Shown: in pieces, positions 33,398 through 44,046 of the stretch
Position numbering within the stretch: position 1 is the first letter of the stretch
Layout of the letters: every line of letters begins with the position of its first letter
NCBI RefSeq assembly: GCF_014647055.1
Contig: NZ_BMOL01000007.1
Span: 62,001-126,000 of the forward strand
Reading direction: 5' to 3'
DNA from: Deinococcus aerolatus
GTDB taxonomy: Bacteria > Deinococcota > Deinococci > Deinococcales > Deinococcaceae
DNA: 64,000 nucleotides
Notes under the pieces: model-generated
What the model saw: only the letters and a program-made list of their open reading frames with translations
Database searches by the model: none
Told to the model about the DNA's origin: nothing
Made by a program: the position numbers and the translations under genes

Positions 33398-36300
33398 ATG
33401 CAAAAAGAACCGGACCCGGCGCGGCGTGGGGCACACGTGACCGATGACCCGGTGACCCGCAAGATAAGAACTGAAGCAGCGCCCAAACCAGCGCCCCGGC
33501 CAGCGGCCCGCCGGCGGCCGGGGGCCGTGCTGGGCCTGCTGGCGGTCCTGACGCTGCTGGTGGTCTTCTCCCCCACCCTGTTCGGCGGCTGGCTGCTGGC
33601 ACGCTACGGCCCCGATCTGGGCCTCAGCGCCGGGCGGGTGACGGGGCCGATCTGGGCCCCCCGGCTGGAAGGCGTGAGGGTGAGGCAACCGGGTGTGGAC
33701 GCGCAGGTGGGGGCGGCGGGCGTGACGGTGGAGGCGTTCAATCCATTTGCCCGAACGCTGCGGCTGGGCGCCTCTGCACGGGACGCCTCCGTGAACCTGA
33801 ATGCCGAGGAACTGATCCGGAGTCTGGAAAACGCGGGCGGCGGCGAGGGTGGGGGCGGCGGCTGGACCGTGACGCCCGGCCGCATCGAGATCGAGAACGC
33901 GCGTCTGACAGTGGCCGGCAAGACGGGCGAGATTCCGGACGGCCAGTTCCAGGTCGCGCCGCGCCCGCAGGGAGGCTGGACCGTTCAGGGCCGCACGCCC
34001 CAGGGAAAGCTGGCCGCCGACGTGACCCTGGGCGAGAACAACCGCATAAGCGCCGATCTGGAGGCGGACGCCAGGGTCCTCAACTTCTACTGGCCGGGCG
34101 TGACGGCCGGGCGCATCCACGGAACCTACGTGCTGAACGACGGCCCGCTGCGCGGTGACCTGAAGGTGACCGGCGCCGCCCTGCGCGTGCCGGAAGCGCA
34201 ATTCGTGGCAGTCACGGACATCGGCGGCACCGTGACCCAGCGCGGCGACGACATCAGTCTGAAGCTGGAGGGGCAGGGCTGGAACGGCCCGGTGACGGCC
34301 ACCGGCCGGGTAGACCTGAGGGCGCAGAACTGGTCGGTCACGGCGGACGCCGCCCCCACTGTCGCCGGGCTGGCACAGGCGCTGGGCACCACCGGCGAGG
34401 GCACGCTGGCGCTGCGCGTCACGGCGGGCGGCTGGCAGGACGTGCGGGTCTCGGCGCAGGCCACCGGGGCGGGCCGGCTGGCGGGCATCGCCTTTGCCGA
34501 CGCGCAGGCCCGCTACGCCTTTGTGCAACAGGCCGGCGAACAGGCGCCGCAGAACAATGACCTGACCTTCAGCGCCGATACCCGGCTGGGCGAGTCCCCG
34601 CAGCAGCTGACAGGCAGCTGGACCTTCGGGCAGCGGGGCGAGGCCCAGTTGGTGGGTTCGTTCGGCCAAAAGCCGCTGGACGTGCAGGCCACCATTGACG
34701 CGCAGAACCTGGTCACGCTGGGGGGAGACGCGCTGGGCGGCCCGCTGTCGGGCACCTTCAATCTGGAGAACACCCGCCTGAACGCGGCGCTGCGCCCCGA
34801 ATACGGCGCGGCGCGGGCGCGGGTGGCCCTGAGCGGCACGCCCGATGACCTGCGGGCCGTAATCACCGATGGACTGGCCGGACCGTTCGCGCTGGCCGGC
34901 ACGGCGCGGCTCAACGCCCAGGGCCTGCGGGCGGACCTGGGCACGGTGCAACTTGATCTGGACAGCGGGTTCAGGGGCCGCTGGAGCGCCCAGAACCTGA
35001 GGGGCGCGGGCCTGACCCTGTCCGGCGCGGGGCAACTGGACCTGACCGGAGGGGACGTGACTGGCACCCTGACGGCCACGGTACCGGGCGTGGTTCAGAC
35101 CCTCAGCGGGCCACTGGACGTGAACTACCTGGACCAGCGCGGCACGTTTACCTCTGGGGGGCAGCAGCTGCGCTGGAACGGCGACGCGTTCCCGATCACG
35201 GCGCGCAATCTGGAGGTCATGGGCGGCCTGCGGGTCAGCGGCGACGTGACCGTGACCAACACCCTGAAAGCCTTCGGCACGCTGACGGCGCGGGGCAACG
35301 GCTTTGACCTGACCGCCACCGGACGCGGCACCAGCGCCAGCCTGCGCGGCAGCGCGAACGGCGTGACAGTGCTGGCCGACACCCAGCTGCAGGCTCCATA
35401 CAACACGTCCGCCCGCATCCAGGGGGCTGACATCCAGGGCAACCTCAGCCTGACGGATGCGGGGGTGCGCTTTGGCCTCACCACGGCGGGGCAGACGGCG
35501 CGGGGCCGTGTGGACGGCCAGAACGTGACCGCCAGCGGGCGCGTCAACCTGGCTGCGCTGAGGCCACTGCTGAACCTGCCGGACCTCTCGGGAACGCTGG
35601 ACCTGAGTCTGGCCGGACGGGGCGGCTCGGTGGCGGTGGACGCCCGCGCGGCGGGGGCGGACGTGACCGGTACCTTGAGCCGCGCAGGCAGCGACGTCAC
35701 CGCCGATCTCAGGGCCACCTACGCGCAGGCCAGCGCCCGCCTGCGCGGTCAGGTCTACCCGCAGGTGGCCGTGGACGGCACGGTCTCGGCACAGGGCCAG
35801 ACCCTGAGAGCGGCGGTGAGCGGCTCCTACGACGCGCTGCGGGCGCGGGTCACGGGCCGCAGCGGCGAACTGTCGTTCAGCGGCGTGACCCTCCCGGCCC
35901 AGGGGGTCAACCTGAGCGGCACCCTGACGCCGCGGCTGGCGGTCAACGGCACCTGGGGCGACCTGAACGTGACCTACGACGGCGCGACCGGGCTGGCCCG
36001 CGTGACCGGGACGCAGCCGCTGACCGCTTTCGGGCAGGAGGGCAGCGTGACGGGCCGCGCCACCTGGGGACCGGGCGAGCGCGGCACCTTCCGGGGCGCG
36101 GTGGACGCCCAGGGGCAGCTGGACCAGTACCGCGTCGCCCTGAGTGGCCCCTGGAGCAATCTGAACGTGCAGCTCACCGACCGCGAGGGCCTCAGCGCAC
36201 GCGGCAGCGCCTCGCTGCCGGAAGGGCGCTACGACGTGAACGTGCGCGGCCCCATCGCGGGCGGGCTGTTCGTGGAGGGCAACGTCCGGGGGCGCGGAAG

Positions 36301-39300
36301 CGAGCCTCGCGGGCGCGTCACGGTACGTGATGCCCAGGGCGGAACGGCCACCGTGGATCTGCGCGGCTTCTCGGACTTTGACCTTCAGGCGCGCGGGCTG
36401 ACGCTGGCCGGGCAACCGTTGCGGGGCGACCTGAACGCGCGCGGCGGCCTGCTGAGCGGCACCCTGCAGGCCGGACCCCTCACCGTCGACGCCGGCAACG
36501 GACGCATCAGCGCGCGCGGCGAGATCGCCGGGCAGACCGTCAGCGCCACCGGCCGCCTGACCCTCCCGGCCACGGTGGAGGACCTGCAATTGAACGTGAG
36601 TGGCCCGTACTTCACCGCCAGGGCCAGCGGCGGCGTAGCCGACCTGCGCGGCACGGTGGACCTCCGGGCACAGCGCTTTGGCACGGACCCGCTGACCCTC
36701 AGCGTTCCGGCACAGCGCTTTCCGCTCACGGCTTCACTGACCGGCGCGCGGGCCACGGTGGGCGGGCTGACCTACGCGAACGGGGGGTGGAGCGGCAGCC
36801 TGACGGCCCGCTACGCCCTGTCCGGCACGCCGGGCACGGTCAGGCTGGCGGGTGCGGGCCAGACGCTGGCAGCGCTGCCGTTCGGGCCCCTCACAGGCCG
36901 GGTGGAGGTGCTGCCGCAACTGGGCGGCGCGGTCACGGCCAGCCTCGCCTCCGCCCTGCCCCTGCTGCCCGACACCCTGCGGCCCGAGGTGGTGCCGGGC
37001 CGCGTGACCGCGCGGCTGTCCCAGGACGGGGCCACCCTGAGCAGCGCGGGCACCCGCTACCTGGGGCAGCCGCTGGACCTGAGCGCCCGCGTGAACTGGC
37101 AGGGCACCTCCACGGCCTCCGGCACGCTGGGTCACCCGTGGGCGCGGCTGCCGTTCCGCTACGACGGCCAGACCCTGAGCGTCCGCGGGGCCACGCTGGA
37201 CGCCCGTGCACTGAAGCCGGTGCTGAGTGGGCCTCTGACGGCCCTGACCGGGCGGGTGACCCTCGCCCTGACGGTGCCCCAACTGGACCCGGCGCAGGCC
37301 AGTGGGCTGGCGCGCGTCAGCCTGAGCGCCCAGGGGCAGCGGGCCACGGGCCGCGTTTCCATGGCGAGGGGTCAGCTGAGTGCGGACCTGAACAGCACCC
37401 TGTCGGGCCTGAACGTGCGCCTGCGTGGACCGCTGTACCCGCAGGCCGACGCCACCCTGAACCTGGACGGACTGAACGCCACCCTGCGCGGCAACGCGGA
37501 CACCACGCTGGCGCTGCGGGCCACTGGCGTGTACGCCCAGCGTCGGGTGGACGTGACCGCGACGGCCGCCGGCCTGACGAGCGGCGCGGCCACCGCCCAG
37601 CTGGCCGGCACGGTGGCCGGGGCGGCGCTGAATCTGGCGGTCAACCAGGGCGCGGGCGCAGGGCTGGCGGCCTGGGGCGCAGGGGGCAGCGTCAGCATCC
37701 CCGATCTGGGCGCAGTCCTGCTCTCGGACCTGTCCGGCAACCTGAGTGCGACGTTGGACGGCACCCTGGCCGACCTGCAACTGAACACCGTGGGCACCGT
37801 GGCGGGCGTGCGCTTCGCAGCTCCGGCCTCTTACCGTGACGGCGTCGTGCGTCTGCGGGGGGCCACCGCCACCCTGCCGCAGGGCAGCGTGCGGGCCAGC
37901 GGCCCCGTGTTCCCCGCGCTGCGGCTGAGCGCGAAGGCCAGCGTCACCGACGTGCTGCCGGGCACCTACACCGCGCAGATCACCGGCGCCTACAGCAAGC
38001 CCGACGTGAACGTGCAGGGTGTGCTGACCGGGGGGGTGGCGGGGCTGCAGGCCAGCGGTACCCGCCTGAACGCCCGCCTGCTGGGCCAGGACTGGAAGGT
38101 GGGCCTGAGCGGTGACCGCCTGTCCGGAACCCTGCGCGGTCAGCTGGGAACGAACGCGCTGGGCGGCCTGGCCACGGCCGCGCTGCGGGTGGACGCCGCG
38201 TACCTCGGGGGCAGCCCCGACGCGCCCATCAGCGTGCGCCTCAGCGGCGCTCCTGGCTGGAACGCCCGCAGCGGCTGGAGCGGCACCCTGCGGGCGGTGG
38301 GCGACCTTCCCGGCGGACCACTGGACGCAGTGCTGGACGGCAACGGCGCCCTGAAGGTGGCCGCCCTGGTGGGCAGCGGCGACACCCAGGCCCGCGTGAC
38401 CGGCACCCTGCCCGCCGATCTGGCTTTCCGGCCCGGCGGCACCCTGAACCTGCTGGCCTTCGATGTGGGGGCGCTGTGGGGCCGCCCTCAGCAATTGCGC
38501 GTCAGCGGCACCCTGGACGTGGGCGGCGCGTCTTGGAACGCCCCCGAGGCCACCTTCGCCGGAGGGGTGCAGGACAGCGGCAACGAGCTGAGCGGTGATC
38601 TGCGCGCGGCCTACCGCGCTGGAAACGCCAGCGTGCGCCTGAACGGAACGAGGGTCAACGGCAGCGGCACGCTGACAGACGGGCGCTACGCCGCCAGCCT
38701 GAAAGCCGACTCCCTGCGGGTTGCCCGGTTGCTGCCACGTGGCGTGGACGTGGACGCCCTGACCTTTGCGGGCCGCCTTGAATTGGTGGGCACGCTGGCC
38801 GACGGGCCGCAGGTGGTCCGCCTGCAGAACGTGGCCCTGAAAGGCCAGCAGGAGCAGGCCGGGCCGTTCAGCGTGTACGGCGACGCGAGCTACCGCTGGC
38901 GGGCGGGCGGCACCGACGAACTGCGGGCCAAGCTGAGCGGCAGCCTGCGCGGCGGCGTCCTGAAGGCCGAGGGGCAATTGCCGGATGGGGTGCGCGTGTC
39001 GCTGCGCGGCCTGGGCACCAGTTTTCTGAACACGCCTGCCCTGAACGGCGGCACGGTGGGCGCGGACGTGACCCTGCGCGGCGCAGTGGGCAACCCCACG
39101 CTGGAAGGTTGGGTCACCGCACAGACTCCCGCCTTTGACGCGCGGGCCACCCTGTCCGGGCGCGTGCGCGATCCGCGCGCGGTGGCGCGCGTGACGCTGC
39201 TGGGTTCGGCGGGCGGCACCCTCTACGCCGACGCGCAGGCCCTGAATCTGGCGGCGGGCACGCTGCGGACTAAACTGTACGGCACGGTTCAAAGCGGCGG

Positions 39301-42300
39301 CAACGTCGCAACCGTGAATCTGAACGGCGTCTGGCCGGGGCTGGCCGGTACCGTTCACGCGACGCTGGCCGGGGTGCAGCAGCCGGTGACCCTGAGCGGC
39401 GACGGACGCGGCAGCTACGCGCTGGACGGCGGGACACTGGGAGGCGGCGCCCTCATCCTTCAGAAAGCGCAGGGCTTTGTCCCCACGCTGGCCGGGACGG
39501 TCAGGCTGACGCCCCTGCCGCTGGTGGACGGCACCGGGCAGCTTGAACTGGCCGCCACGCTGGCGGGAACGCTGACGGCCCCTTCCCTCGCCGCCAGCGT
39601 GACCTCACAGGACGCCTCGGCCTACGGGGTCACGCTGGCCGACACGGTGGGTCGGCTGGGCGGCCCCCTGAGTGCCCTGGCCGGAACGCTGACCCAGGCG
39701 GGCGGAACGGTGGCAACGCTGGGTGGTGGGGAGCCGAGCGGCGGCGGGGTCACGCTGGCGGGCCTGCGCCTGGACGCGGCAGGCAGCGCCTTTCGCGTCA
39801 GCGGCACGGCGGCCCTGGACGGCCGCGCGGACCTGTCCCTGAAAGTCAGCGGCACGCTGAATGGCACCCTGAACGCCGTCGCCCGCGCCCGCGCCCTGGC
39901 GCTGAAGGGCGCGCTGGATGGACCGCAGAAGCTCGCGGCGGCGGTAGACCTGCGGGCCGATCCCTTCACCGGCTGGCACGGGGGCCTGCGCGTGACGGGC
40001 GGGCCGTCGCTGGGCGGCAGCGGCGACGTGCTAACGGCCCCGGCGGTCCTGAGCGTCTCCGGGCCGCTGGCGCATCCGCTGGCACAGGGCACGGCGGGCC
40101 TGCTGGGAGCGGGGGCACGCATCGTGGCCGCGCAGACCGGCGTGCAGGTCAGGCTGGTGGACGGCCCCGGCGCAACCGCCAACGGCGCGGTGGGTGTGCG
40201 CCCCGACGCGCAGGGCAGGTGGCGCTGGAGCGGGGCCGCCAGCCTGACCCGCCCCGAACTGAGCCTGAGCGTGACCCCCAGCGGGCCGCTGGCCGAGCCG
40301 CAGGTGCTGCTCAGCGTGCGCCGGGGCGAGTGGCGGGCCAGCGGCACCGCCACGCTGGAAGGCGCCGACATCCGCGTCAGCGACGGTGAGCGGGACGGCT
40401 CGCTGAGCTTCCGGGCCGGGCAGCTGGCCACCAACCTGCCGGGCCTGCAACTGGCCCGCCTGAGCATTCCCAGCCTCAACGGCCTGCTGACCGCCAGCGG
40501 CACCCTGAACACCGATACCCAGAACGGGCAGGTGGCCGTGAAGGTCACGGATTTCACCTCGGCGGCCGAGGTGCCGTACCTGGGCCTGCAGCTGTCCGGC
40601 GAGGCCAGCGCGAACGTGACCCTGCGCGGCGGGCGGCCCACGGTGTCGGCGCAGGTCACGCTGCCCTCCGGCACGCTGCAGCTGAACGCGCTGCAGGGCG
40701 AGAAGACTTGGACTGGCCGCCTGAGCGGCAGCCTGCGCCAGCAGGACGGAACCCTGAATGTGAATGTGGGCCTGGACAGCGGCGGCCTGAGCGGCCTGCT
40801 GGGCGCGCGGGCCTACCCGGTAGAGATCGCCAACCAGAAGCTGACCGTGGACGGCGAGATTAACCTGAAGGGCCAGAGCTTCGGGGCTGTCCTCAACGCC
40901 CGCAACGATATGGGGGGCGTCAGTGTGAACGCGTCCGGGGGCATCGCCGATCTGCTGCCCGGCGCGCCCCTGGGCGTGCTGGCGCTGGCCCCCACCGGCG
41001 AGGGCTACAGCGTCCAGGCCGCACTGGACGAACTGGAGGTCAGCAACCTGAAGCTGGCCCCCGGCCTCTCGGGACCGCTCAGCGGGAACGCCAACCTGCA
41101 AGACGGCGGCGGCACCTTTGTGCTGCGGTCGGCGGGCCTGACGGTGGGGCCGCGAACCCTGCCCGCACGGCTGGAAGGCACGCTGGCCGGCGGCAGCTGG
41201 CGCATTCGCGGGTTTCTGGGACAGTCGGACTTCACGGCGGGCCTGGGCAGCGGCGAGGTCTTCGGGCAGGGCAGCCTGCGTGCCCTGCCGGTGGGCGCGC
41301 TGGTTGCTGCCTTTACCGGAGCGGCCCCCGGTGAGGGCGTCGTGACCGGCGTGGCCCGCTTCCGCTTCCCACTGGCCGATCCGCTGGCCGGCAGCGCCAG
41401 CGTGGTGGCCGAGCGCATCCGGGTCAGCGCCACCAGTGGCATGGGTGCGGCCGCCTCCACCGAGACCCTGACTGGCAGCGGCACGCTGGAGTACGCCCAG
41501 CGCGAACTGCGCGGCGTGAACATTCAGCTCACGGGGGCCGGCACCTGGGACGTGCGCGGCCAGTACACCCGGCAGGCGGTGGACCTCAACGCCCGCTTTA
41601 CCAACACCACCTTTACCCCGGTGCTGCGCCTGATTCCCGGTCTGACCGAGCTGGACCCCAGCCTGCGCGGCAGCCTGACCGTCAGCGCAGCAGGCACCTA
41701 CGAGCGCCCGCGCGGGCTGCTGCGCGTGCAGAACGTCAGTGGCAATGTGGCGGGCCTGAGCCTGGAGGTGCCCAGCTTCGCGGGCGACCTGCCCGACAGC
41801 GGCGCGTTCACAGCGAGCGGCACGGTCCTGACCGGCGGCGCACTGGGGGCCAACGGCACGCTGGACGTGCGTGGCCAGCTCACGCTGGGCAAGCTCAGCG
41901 CCACGCGGGTGGCCTTCAGCGGTCTGCTGGCCCCGCAGGGACTGGGCGCGCTGCCGGGCAGCACCGTGGTGCTGGCGCAGGACGGCGAGACCTTTTCCAT
42001 CGACGCCCAGAGCCGCAGCGCCAGCGCAGTCAGCGGAGCGGGCACCCTGCGGGTCAGCGGGCAGGTGTCGCCCAGAATCGACCTGACGCTGACCGCCCGC
42101 AACTACAACCTGCCGCTGTCGGTGATCTTTGCCCGCGAGAGCGCCCTGAACGCCGATCTGCGTGCGGTGGACGACGGCACCGTGATCCGGGTGGGCGGCG
42201 CGGCAGATTTCCTGCGCCTGACGCTGGGCCGCGCCGACGCGGCAGCGGCCATTCCCACGCCGGGGCAGACCAACGGGCAGGCCCTGAACGGCGCGCCGGA

Positions 42301-43336
42301 CCGCACAGGCCGCACGACCGACAGCTACGTCAGCCCGCTGCCCGAGGTCTATTCCACCTTCCCGGCCCCGGCGACGGCGCCGGGCGAGGCTGCCGCCCCC
42401 CGGCCCACGCCCCCCTTCCTGGAACGGGTGGTTTTCGAGGACATTCCCATCCGCGCCCCCGGCGGCATCCGGGTGGACGAGAGCCTGGCCCGTGCTGAAT
42501 TCACCACGCCAGGCCTGGTGCTGGCCGGCAGCGGCGCGCGCCCCCGCCTGAGCGGCACCATCCGTTCCGGACGCGGACTGATCTACCTGCGCGAGAACGA
42601 GTTCACGCTGGGCGACAGCAGCGTGACGTTTGACGGGGCCGGCCTGCTGCCTGCCTTCAACATCACGGCGACGGGGCAGGTACAGGCGGTGACCACCCGG
42701 CAGCGCGTGCCGGTGACCCTGAACCTCAGCGGCGAGTTCACCACCCGCGCCGACGGCGCGGCCGCCCTGAACCTGACCACCACCCTGGCCTGCACCGCCG
42801 AGGGCACGGCCTGCCGCGACCCCGACACCGGACAGGACTACACCGAACCGGAACTGTACGCGCTGGTGGCCACCGGCGTCCCCAACCTGACGGCGCTGCC
42901 CGGCAACCTGGGCGCGCTGGGGGCCAGCGCGCTGCAGACCGCCCTGAACGTCTTTGTGCTGGGCGAGCTGGAACGGACCCTGGCCCGGGCCTTTGGGCTG
43001 GACGTGTTCCGCCTGTCTCCCAACCTTAACGGCGCCGACGGCAGCCTGGGCGCGACGCTGACGCTGGGGTCCTACCTGACCCGCGACCTGTACCTGCAGT
43101 ATCAGGTGGACCTGGCTGGCAAGGGCCTGATCGACGCCACCTACAGCACCCCGGACGACCGCTTTACCTTCCGGGTCAGCACGCCGCTCACCGGACTGGA
43201 CCTGGGCAGCCTGCGCCCCAGCTTCAGCGCCGGGTACAATGTCAACCCGCGCACCAACCTGAGCATCGGCGTGCAGAACGGCGACGTGAGCACCCGGCTG
43301 CGTTTCGGGGTAACGTACCGGATCGGGGGGCGCTAG
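33398..43336 (+). CDS. Giant TamB-family envelope protein (DUF490)
   Basis: A 3312-residue protein, far longer than E. coli TamB (about 1260). A basic lead (1-42) is followed by one membrane segment (43-66), leaving the rest outside the inner membrane. Residues 70-3000 are an almost unbroken series of short beta repeats rich in Gly, Thr, Asn and Leu ('GTLDLSLAGRGG', 'LRGNADTTL' types), as in the hydrophobic-groove taco fold of TamB/AsmA-like lipid-bridge proteins. The last 300 residues, ending 'FRVSTPLTGLDLGS' and 'LRFGVTYRIGG', match the DUF490 domain that meets an Omp85 partner. The start may be ATG 33398 or GTG 33437. It likely carries lipid between membranes; that is family inference. Confidence 0.9.
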   Translation: MQKEPDPARRGAHVTDDPVTRKIRTEAAPKPAPRPAARRRPGAVLGLLAVLTLLVVFSPTLFGGWLLARYGPDLGLSAGRVTGPIWAPRLEGVRVRQPGVDAQVGAAGVTVEAFNPFARTLRLGASARDASVNLNAEELIRSLENAGGGEGGGGGWTVTPGRIEIENARLTVAGKTGEIPDGQFQVAPRPQGGWTVQGRTPQGKLAADVTLGENNRISADLEADARVLNFYWPGVTAGRIHGTYVLNDGPLRGDLKVTGAALRVPEAQFVAVTDIGGTVTQRGDDISLKLEGQGWNGPVTATGRVDLRAQNWSVTADAAPTVAGLAQALGTTGEGTLALRVTAGGWQDVRVSAQATGAGRLAGIAFADAQARYAFVQQAGEQAPQNNDLTFSADTRLGESPQQLTGSWTFGQRGEAQLVGSFGQKPLDVQATIDAQNLVTLGGDALGGPLSGTFNLENTRLNAALRPEYGAARARVALSGTPDDLRAVITDGLAGPFALAGTARLNAQGLRADLGTVQLDLDSGFRGRWSAQNLRGAGLTLSGAGQLDLTGGDVTGTLTATVPGVVQTLSGPLDVNYLDQRGTFTSGGQQLRWNGDAFPITARNLEVMGGLRVSGDVTVTNTLKAFGTLTARGNGFDLTATGRGTSASLRGSANGVTVLADTQLQAPYNTSARIQGADIQGNLSLTDAGVRFGLTTAGQTARGRVDGQNVTASGRVNLAALRPLLNLPDLSGTLDLSLAGRGGSVAVDARAAGADVTGTLSRAGSDVTADLRATYAQASARLRGQVYPQVAVDGTVSAQGQTLRAAVSGSYDALRARVTGRSGELSFSGVTLPAQGVNLSGTLTPRLAVNGTWGDLNVTYDGATGLARVTGTQPLTAFGQEGSVTGRATWGPGERGTFRGAVDAQGQLDQYRVALSGPWSNLNVQLTDREGLSARGSASLPEGRYDVNVRGPIAGGLFVEGNVRGRGSEPRGRVTVRDAQGGTATVDLRGFSDFDLQARGLTLAGQPLRGDLNARGGLLSGTLQAGPLTVDAGNGRISARGEIAGQTVSATGRLTLPATVEDLQLNVSGPYFTARASGGVADLRGTVDLRAQRFGTDPLTLSVPAQRFPLTASLTGARATVGGLTYANGGWSGSLTARYALSGTPGTVRLAGAGQTLAALPFGPLTGRVEVLPQLGGAVTASLASALPLLPDTLRPEVVPGRVTARLSQDGATLSSAGTRYLGQPLDLSARVNWQGTSTASGTLGHPWARLPFRYDGQTLSVRGATLDARALKPVLSGPLTALTGRVTLALTVPQLDPAQASGLARVSLSAQGQRATGRVSMARGQLSADLNSTLSGLNVRLRGPLYPQADATLNLDGLNATLRGNADTTLALRATGVYAQRRVDVTATAAGLTSGAATAQLAGTVAGAALNLAVNQGAGAGLAAWGAGGSVSIPDLGAVLLSDLSGNLSATLDGTLADLQLNTVGTVAGVRFAAPASYRDGVVRLRGATATLPQGSVRASGPVFPALRLSAKASVTDVLPGTYTAQITGAYSKPDVNVQGVLTGGVAGLQASGTRLNARLLGQDWKVGLSGDRLSGTLRGQLGTNALGGLATAALRVDAAYLGGSPDAPISVRLSGAPGWNARSGWSGTLRAVGDLPGGPLDAVLDGNGALKVAALVGSGDTQARVTGTLPADLAFRPGGTLNLLAFDVGALWGRPQQLRVSGTLDVGGASWNAPEATFAGGVQDSGNELSGDLRAAYRAGNASVRLNGTRVNGSGTLTDGRYAASLKADSLRVARLLPRGVDVDALTFAGRLELVGTLADGPQVVRLQNVALKGQQEQAGPFSVYGDASYRWRAGGTDELRAKLSGSLRGGVLKAEGQLPDGVRVSLRGLGTSFLNTPALNGGTVGADVTLRGAVGNPTLEGWVTAQTPAFDARATLSGRVRDPRAVARVTLLGSAGGTLYADAQALNLAAGTLRTKLYGTVQSGGNVATVNLNGVWPGLAGTVHATLAGVQQPVTLSGDGRGSYALDGGTLGGGALILQKAQGFVPTLAGTVRLTPLPLVDGTGQLELAATLAGTLTAPSLAASVTSQDASAYGVTLADTVGRLGGPLSALAGTLTQAGGTVATLGGGEPSGGGVTLAGLRLDAAGSAFRVSGTAALDGRADLSLKVSGTLNGTLNAVARARALALKGALDGPQKLAAAVDLRADPFTGWHGGLRVTGGPSLGGSGDVLTAPAVLSVSGPLAHPLAQGTAGLLGAGARIVAAQTGVQVRLVDGPGATANGAVGVRPDAQGRWRWSGAASLTRPELSLSVTPSGPLAEPQVLLSVRRGEWRASGTATLEGADIRVSDGERDGSLSFRAGQLATNLPGLQLARLSIPSLNGLLTASGTLNTDTQNGQVAVKVTDFTSAAEVPYLGLQLSGEASANVTLRGGRPTVSAQVTLPSGTLQLNALQGEKTWTGRLSGSLRQQDGTLNVNVGLDSGGLSGLLGARAYPVEIANQKLTVDGEINLKGQSFGAVLNARNDMGGVSVNASGGIADLLPGAPLGVLALAPTGEGYSVQAALDELEVSNLKLAPGLSGPLSGNANLQDGGGTFVLRSAGLTVGPRTLPARLEGTLAGGSWRIRGFLGQSDFTAGLGSGEVFGQGSLRALPVGALVAAFTGAAPGEGVVTGVARFRFPLADPLAGSASVVAERIRVSATSGMGAAASTETLTGSGTLEYAQRELRGVNIQLTGAGTWDVRGQYTRQAVDLNARFTNTTFTPVLRLIPGLTELDPSLRGSLTVSAAGTYERPRGLLRVQNVSGNVAGLSLEVPSFAGDLPDSGAFTASGTVLTGGALGANGTLDVRGQLTLGKLSATRVAFSGLLAPQGLGALPGSTVVLAQDGETFSIDAQSRSASAVSGAGTLRVSGQVSPRIDLTLTARNYNLPLSVIFARESALNADLRAVDDGTVIRVGGAADFLRLTLGRADAAAAIPTPGQTNGQALNGAPDRTGRTTDSYVSPLPEVYSTFPAPATAPGEAAAPRPTPPFLERVVFEDIPIRAPGGIRVDESLARAEFTTPGLVLAGSGARPRLSGTIRSGRGLIYLRENEFTLGDSSVTFDGAGLLPAFNITATGQVQAVTTRQRVPVTLNLSGEFTTRADGAAALNLTTTLACTAEGTACRDPDTGQDYTEPELYALVATGVPNLTALPGNLGALGASALQTALNVFVLGELERTLARAFGLDVFRLSPNLNGADGSLGATLTLGSYLTRDLYLQYQVDLAGKGLIDATYSTPDDRFTFRVSTPLTGLDLGSLRPSFSAGYNVNPRTNLSIGVQNGDVSTRLRFGVTYRIGGR

Positions 43337-43337
43337 A

Positions 43338-43477
43338 GCATTTGTCAAAAGAGCTGTTTCCTTCTGACCGAACGGAGTGAGCCGATTTGCTGGAGGATCT
43401 GGGACTTGCAAAGTCGCGGACCAGAGAATGGAAGCGTCAGAAGTCTCTTTTTCTGACGCCGTAATTCGGACAAATGC
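43338..43477. repeat. 140-bp element with 9-bp terminal inverted repeats
   Basis: GCATTTGTC at 43338-43346 is the exact inverse of GACAAATGC at 43469-43477. Inside, near the right end, a nine-base hairpin GCGTCAGAA/TTCTGACGC (43434-43442 with 43451-43459) is present. The element begins one base after the tamB-like stop codon and has lower GC than its flanks. It has no coding content. The form suggests a miniature inverted-repeat element or dispersed intergenic repeat; no target duplication was evident. Confidence 0.6.
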
Positions 43478-43508
43478 GCCAGGGGGATCATCTCCGGCGC
43501 AGACCAAA

Positions 43509-43541
43509 GGGCAGGGCCGCCCACTTTCGGCGGCCCTGCCC
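43509..43541. terminator. Bidirectional terminator hairpin
   Basis: Thirteen-base stem GGGCAGGGCCGCC/GGCGGCCCTGCCC (43509-43521 with 43529-43541) between the tamB-like gene and the convergent gene ending at 43555. On the reverse strand it is followed by CTTTGGTCT; the T tract is short. Confidence 0.75.
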
Positions 43542-43554
43542 GGTGCTGCGTCAA

Positions 43555-44010
<456 letters not shown>

Positions 44011-44046
44011 GCGCGGAAGTATAGCGGGCGCGGCCTGACCGTGGGC

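Noticed and set aside
33350..39358. Very long reverse frames (1079 and 874 residues) opposite the giant gene
   Set aside because: They are Gln/Arg/Ala/Gly-rich shadow frames of a GC-rich forward gene and show no fold or family pattern, whereas the forward frame has a membrane helix and continuous beta repeats.
40031..43507. Reverse frame of 1158 residues across the end of the giant gene
   Set aside because: Low-complexity shadow of the forward DUF490 end, with no recognisable motif.
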